Shown here in pieces: positions 62,554 through 64,000 of a stretch of DNA of 64,000 bases. The notes beneath the pieces are model-generated. The model ran no database searches, was not told where the DNA came from, and saw only the letters and a list, made by a program, of their open reading frames with translations. Made by a program: the position numbers and the translations under genes. The stretch is from contig NZ_LNDC01000095.1 in NCBI RefSeq assembly GCF_001870905.1, forward strand, positions 1 to 64,000, in the 5' to 3' direction. Position 1 is the stretch's first letter, and each line of letters opens with the position of its first letter. This stretch comes from Geitlerinema sp. PCC 9228. GTDB taxonomy: Bacteria; Cyanobacteriota; Cyanobacteriia; Cyanobacteriales; PCC-9228.

Positions 62554-62583
62554 AAAAAAAAGGGTACGCTGGCTAACGTACCC
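62554..62583 (-). terminator. Rho-independent terminator of acsF
   Basis: On the minus strand GGGTACG, an 8-base loop, CGTACCC, then eight T residues (62554-62561 read as A on the plus strand). It lies 64 bases past the acsF stop. Confidence 0.9.
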
Positions 62584-62646
62584 CTAGGTTTGGTTTCGTT
62601 ACAACATCAAAGCTACATGCGAGGAGCGAAACCCTAAAATATTATT

Positions 62647-63723
62647 TTAACGGACTGTTCCCAGTCTGGCATCTGCATTAATCGGTTGCATGAAGTATAA
62701 CCGCAAAAATTGCCAGCCATTGGAGGCGTATAATGGCAGTTTCCGGAGGAATTTCGAGAATTTGGGAGCATTGGATTTCTCGATTTCCGCTAGTTTGGCA
62801 TTGTTTTCTACGCAAACATCCAAACTGCCATAGAAAGCCGGATGGTCAACGTTGAGAATTTCGGGAAATACGCGACCGGCGGTATCGTTGGTCCGACGAA
62901 TGACATACTTATTGTATTCTTTGGCGTCGAGACCCAGTGCCTCGTAGAAACCAGCTCTTTGCTGGTCGTTTAGATACATGGTGCCAAACACCGCTACCAA
63001 GAAAAAGCGGCACCACAAACGCGCCTGTGGACCACGCAACACCTGCGGTTGGGAACGCATCAGGGCATCGAAAAAGTCGCCGTGGCGGTTTTCATCTTGA
63101 CACCAGCCGCCAAACAACCGGAATAGGGGATAAAAACGGTTTTCTGGATGTTTTTCCAGGTGGCGATAGATGGTGATATAGCGCCAGTAGCCGATTTTTT
63201 CTGACAGGTAGGTGGCGTAGAAAATAAATTTGGGTTGGAAGAAGGTGTATTTCCGCTGTTTGGTCAAGAAGCCCAAATCCAAAGCCAGGTTAAAGTCGGA
63301 CATGGATTTGTTCAGGAATCCGGCATGGCGCGCTTCATCCCGCGACATGAGGGTAAAGCATTCGGCGAGGATGGGATTTTTCTCCCGCAGACGCCTGCCT
63401 AGTTCTTTGTACAGCAGGAAGCCGGAAAATTCGGCAGTGCAGGAACGTTCGAGGAATTCCACGAACAAACGCTTGGTTTCTGGATCGACTTTTTCTTCCC
63501 AGGCTTGGTCGAACTCTTCGTCGCGAACGAAATGGTGGCGGTTGTAGTCGGCACGAAACTCTTCGAGAATGGCGCGCAGTTCCTCCTCGTTGGGAGAGAG
63601 GTTCATTTTCGCCATTTTATCGAAGTCGGTGGTGTAAAAGCGCGGGGTTAGTAGGGTTTCTTTTGCCGGGGCTTTCACGCCCGGTTTCATTTCTTCAAAA
63701 GATTTTTCGGCGGTCTGTGTCAT
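62647..63723 (-). CDS. acsF: Mg-protoporphyrin IX monomethyl ester (oxidative) cyclase
   Basis: This 358-residue diiron enzyme forms the fifth ring of chlorophyll, using oxygen. Iron ligands are within [16 protein letters not shown] (first E), [11 protein letters not shown] (E and H), and [12 protein letters not shown] (E and H). The start [16 protein letters not shown] and the tail [16 protein letters not shown] are typical of AcsF/ChlE. Length and ATG are standard. It is membrane-associated in the family and needs Ycf54, which is not in this window. A strong terminator follows. The AT-rich 100 bases upstream should hold the promoter. Confidence 0.97.
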   Translation of the reverse strand: MTQTAEKSFEEMKPGVKAPAKETLLTPRFYTTDFDKMAKMNLSPNEEELRAILEEFRADYNRHHFVRDEEFDQAWEEKVDPETKRLFVEFLERSCTAEFSGFLLYKELGRRLREKNPILAECFTLMSRDEARHAGFLNKSMSDFNLALDLGFLTKQRKYTFFQPKFIFYATYLSEKIGYWRYITIYRHLEKHPENRFYPLFRLFGGWCQDENRHGDFFDALMRSQPQVLRGPQARLWCRFFLVAVFGTMYLNDQQRAGFYEALGLDAKEYNKYVIRRTNDTAGRVFPEILNVDHPAFYGSLDVCVENNAKLAEIEKSNAPKFSKFLRKLPLYASNGWQFLRLYFMQPINADARLGTVR

Positions 63724-63937
63724 ACGTTGATCTCGCTTTTAATTGCTATAAAGGACGCGATCGCACTACAAAAAACAAACCCATCTCCAGCCAGGCTACT
63801 CGATGGGAAAAATGAAAACTAGGTTTATTTATTTCTCAGTTTAGCAGCGAGTTTTGGCTAGCCAAGGGGAATTCATGTTAAGACTTGTAACTTTATGTAT
63901 AGTTAAGTAAAATTTTGAGGAGGCTCGTTATCAGTTT

Positions 63938-64000
63938 TTAGGCTGGTGGCGAACCGCTCTGGTTTTGCTGGCGATAGGCATCTTCGATTTCCTGACGTCG
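63938..64000 (-). CDS. 3' end of an unidentified gene, cut by the window edge
   Basis: The minus strand reads the last 20 codons of an open frame ending RRQEIEDAYRQQNQSGSPPA then TAA. The charged helix followed by a Gln/Pro/Ser-rich tail looks like a real C-terminus, but nothing identifies the family. The 214 bases between this stop and acsF contain no terminator hairpin. Confidence 0.45.
   Translation of the reverse strand, partial: RRQEIEDAYRQQNQSGSPPA

Noticed and set aside
63901-63960. Plus-strand gene start after GAGGAGG near 63917-63923
   Set aside because: The frames after it stop quickly, whereas the minus strand reads a clean C-terminal tail.

Overview
The window is cyanobacterial chromosome. 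The octamer GCGATCGC (HIP1) and near-matches recur throughout, in genes and spacers. The gene content is also specific: petN (cytochrome b6f), crtQ (zeta-carotene desaturase), acsF (chlorophyll cyclase), a tocopherol cyclase, a CBS-CP12 Calvin-cycle regulator, minCDE, and RNase E ending in the cyanobacterial Arg-rich PNPase-binding tail. Species cannot be fixed. The RTX proteins, type I exporter and glycan genes would fit a gliding filament with a glycoprotein surface, but that is inference. No complete insertion sequence, prophage or CRISPR array was seen.

Layout. 1-9.9 kb: rne with an unusually long upstream gap, a B12-binding-type radical SAM protein, a PLP aminotransferase, the 29-codon petN gene and an atypical SDR. 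10.3-14.5 kb: a Dnd-type defence cassette (restriction-type helicase, small associated protein, DndD) without the other dnd genes in the window, then a DUF167 gene. 14.6-18.3 kb: the crtQ-SRPBCC-CYP110 operon; the 3' end of the P450 gene is triplicated in tandem with a 190-bp period. 18.7-21.0 kb: two Uma2-family proteins and a MntA-HepT toxin-antitoxin pair on one strand.

21.1-44.2 kb is a large secretion and glycan region. It holds a 1348-residue pyruvyltransferase/methyltransferase/SPINDLY fusion, an RTX calcium-binding protein, a methyltransferase-glycosyltransferase fusion, two paralogous glycosyltransferase-like proteins, a parvulin-like isomerase, and an ABC exporter with a cyclic-nucleotide-binding-like domain and a degenerate C39 domain. 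HlyD and six more glycan-related genes follow (two membrane proteins, two GT2 enzymes, two methyltransferases). Together these suggest export and glycan decoration of an RTX cell-surface protein. A second, larger FG-GAP/Calx-beta/RTX protein at 52.7-56.6 kb is another likely substrate.

44.3-52.2 kb is mostly core: DUF1995, a phosphoesterase, minC-minD-minE, a four-carbon acid sugar kinase family protein, a YdcF-type protein, tRNA-Arg(CCT) and tocopherol cyclase. 56.7-64 kb has an SDR gene carrying an in-frame palindromic insertion, CBS-CP12 with one C-terminal Cys replaced, an adenosine-specific kinase family protein, a thioredoxin/DsbD-like membrane protein, a DMT transporter, an S1-domain protein, acsF with a clear terminator, and the 3' end of another gene.
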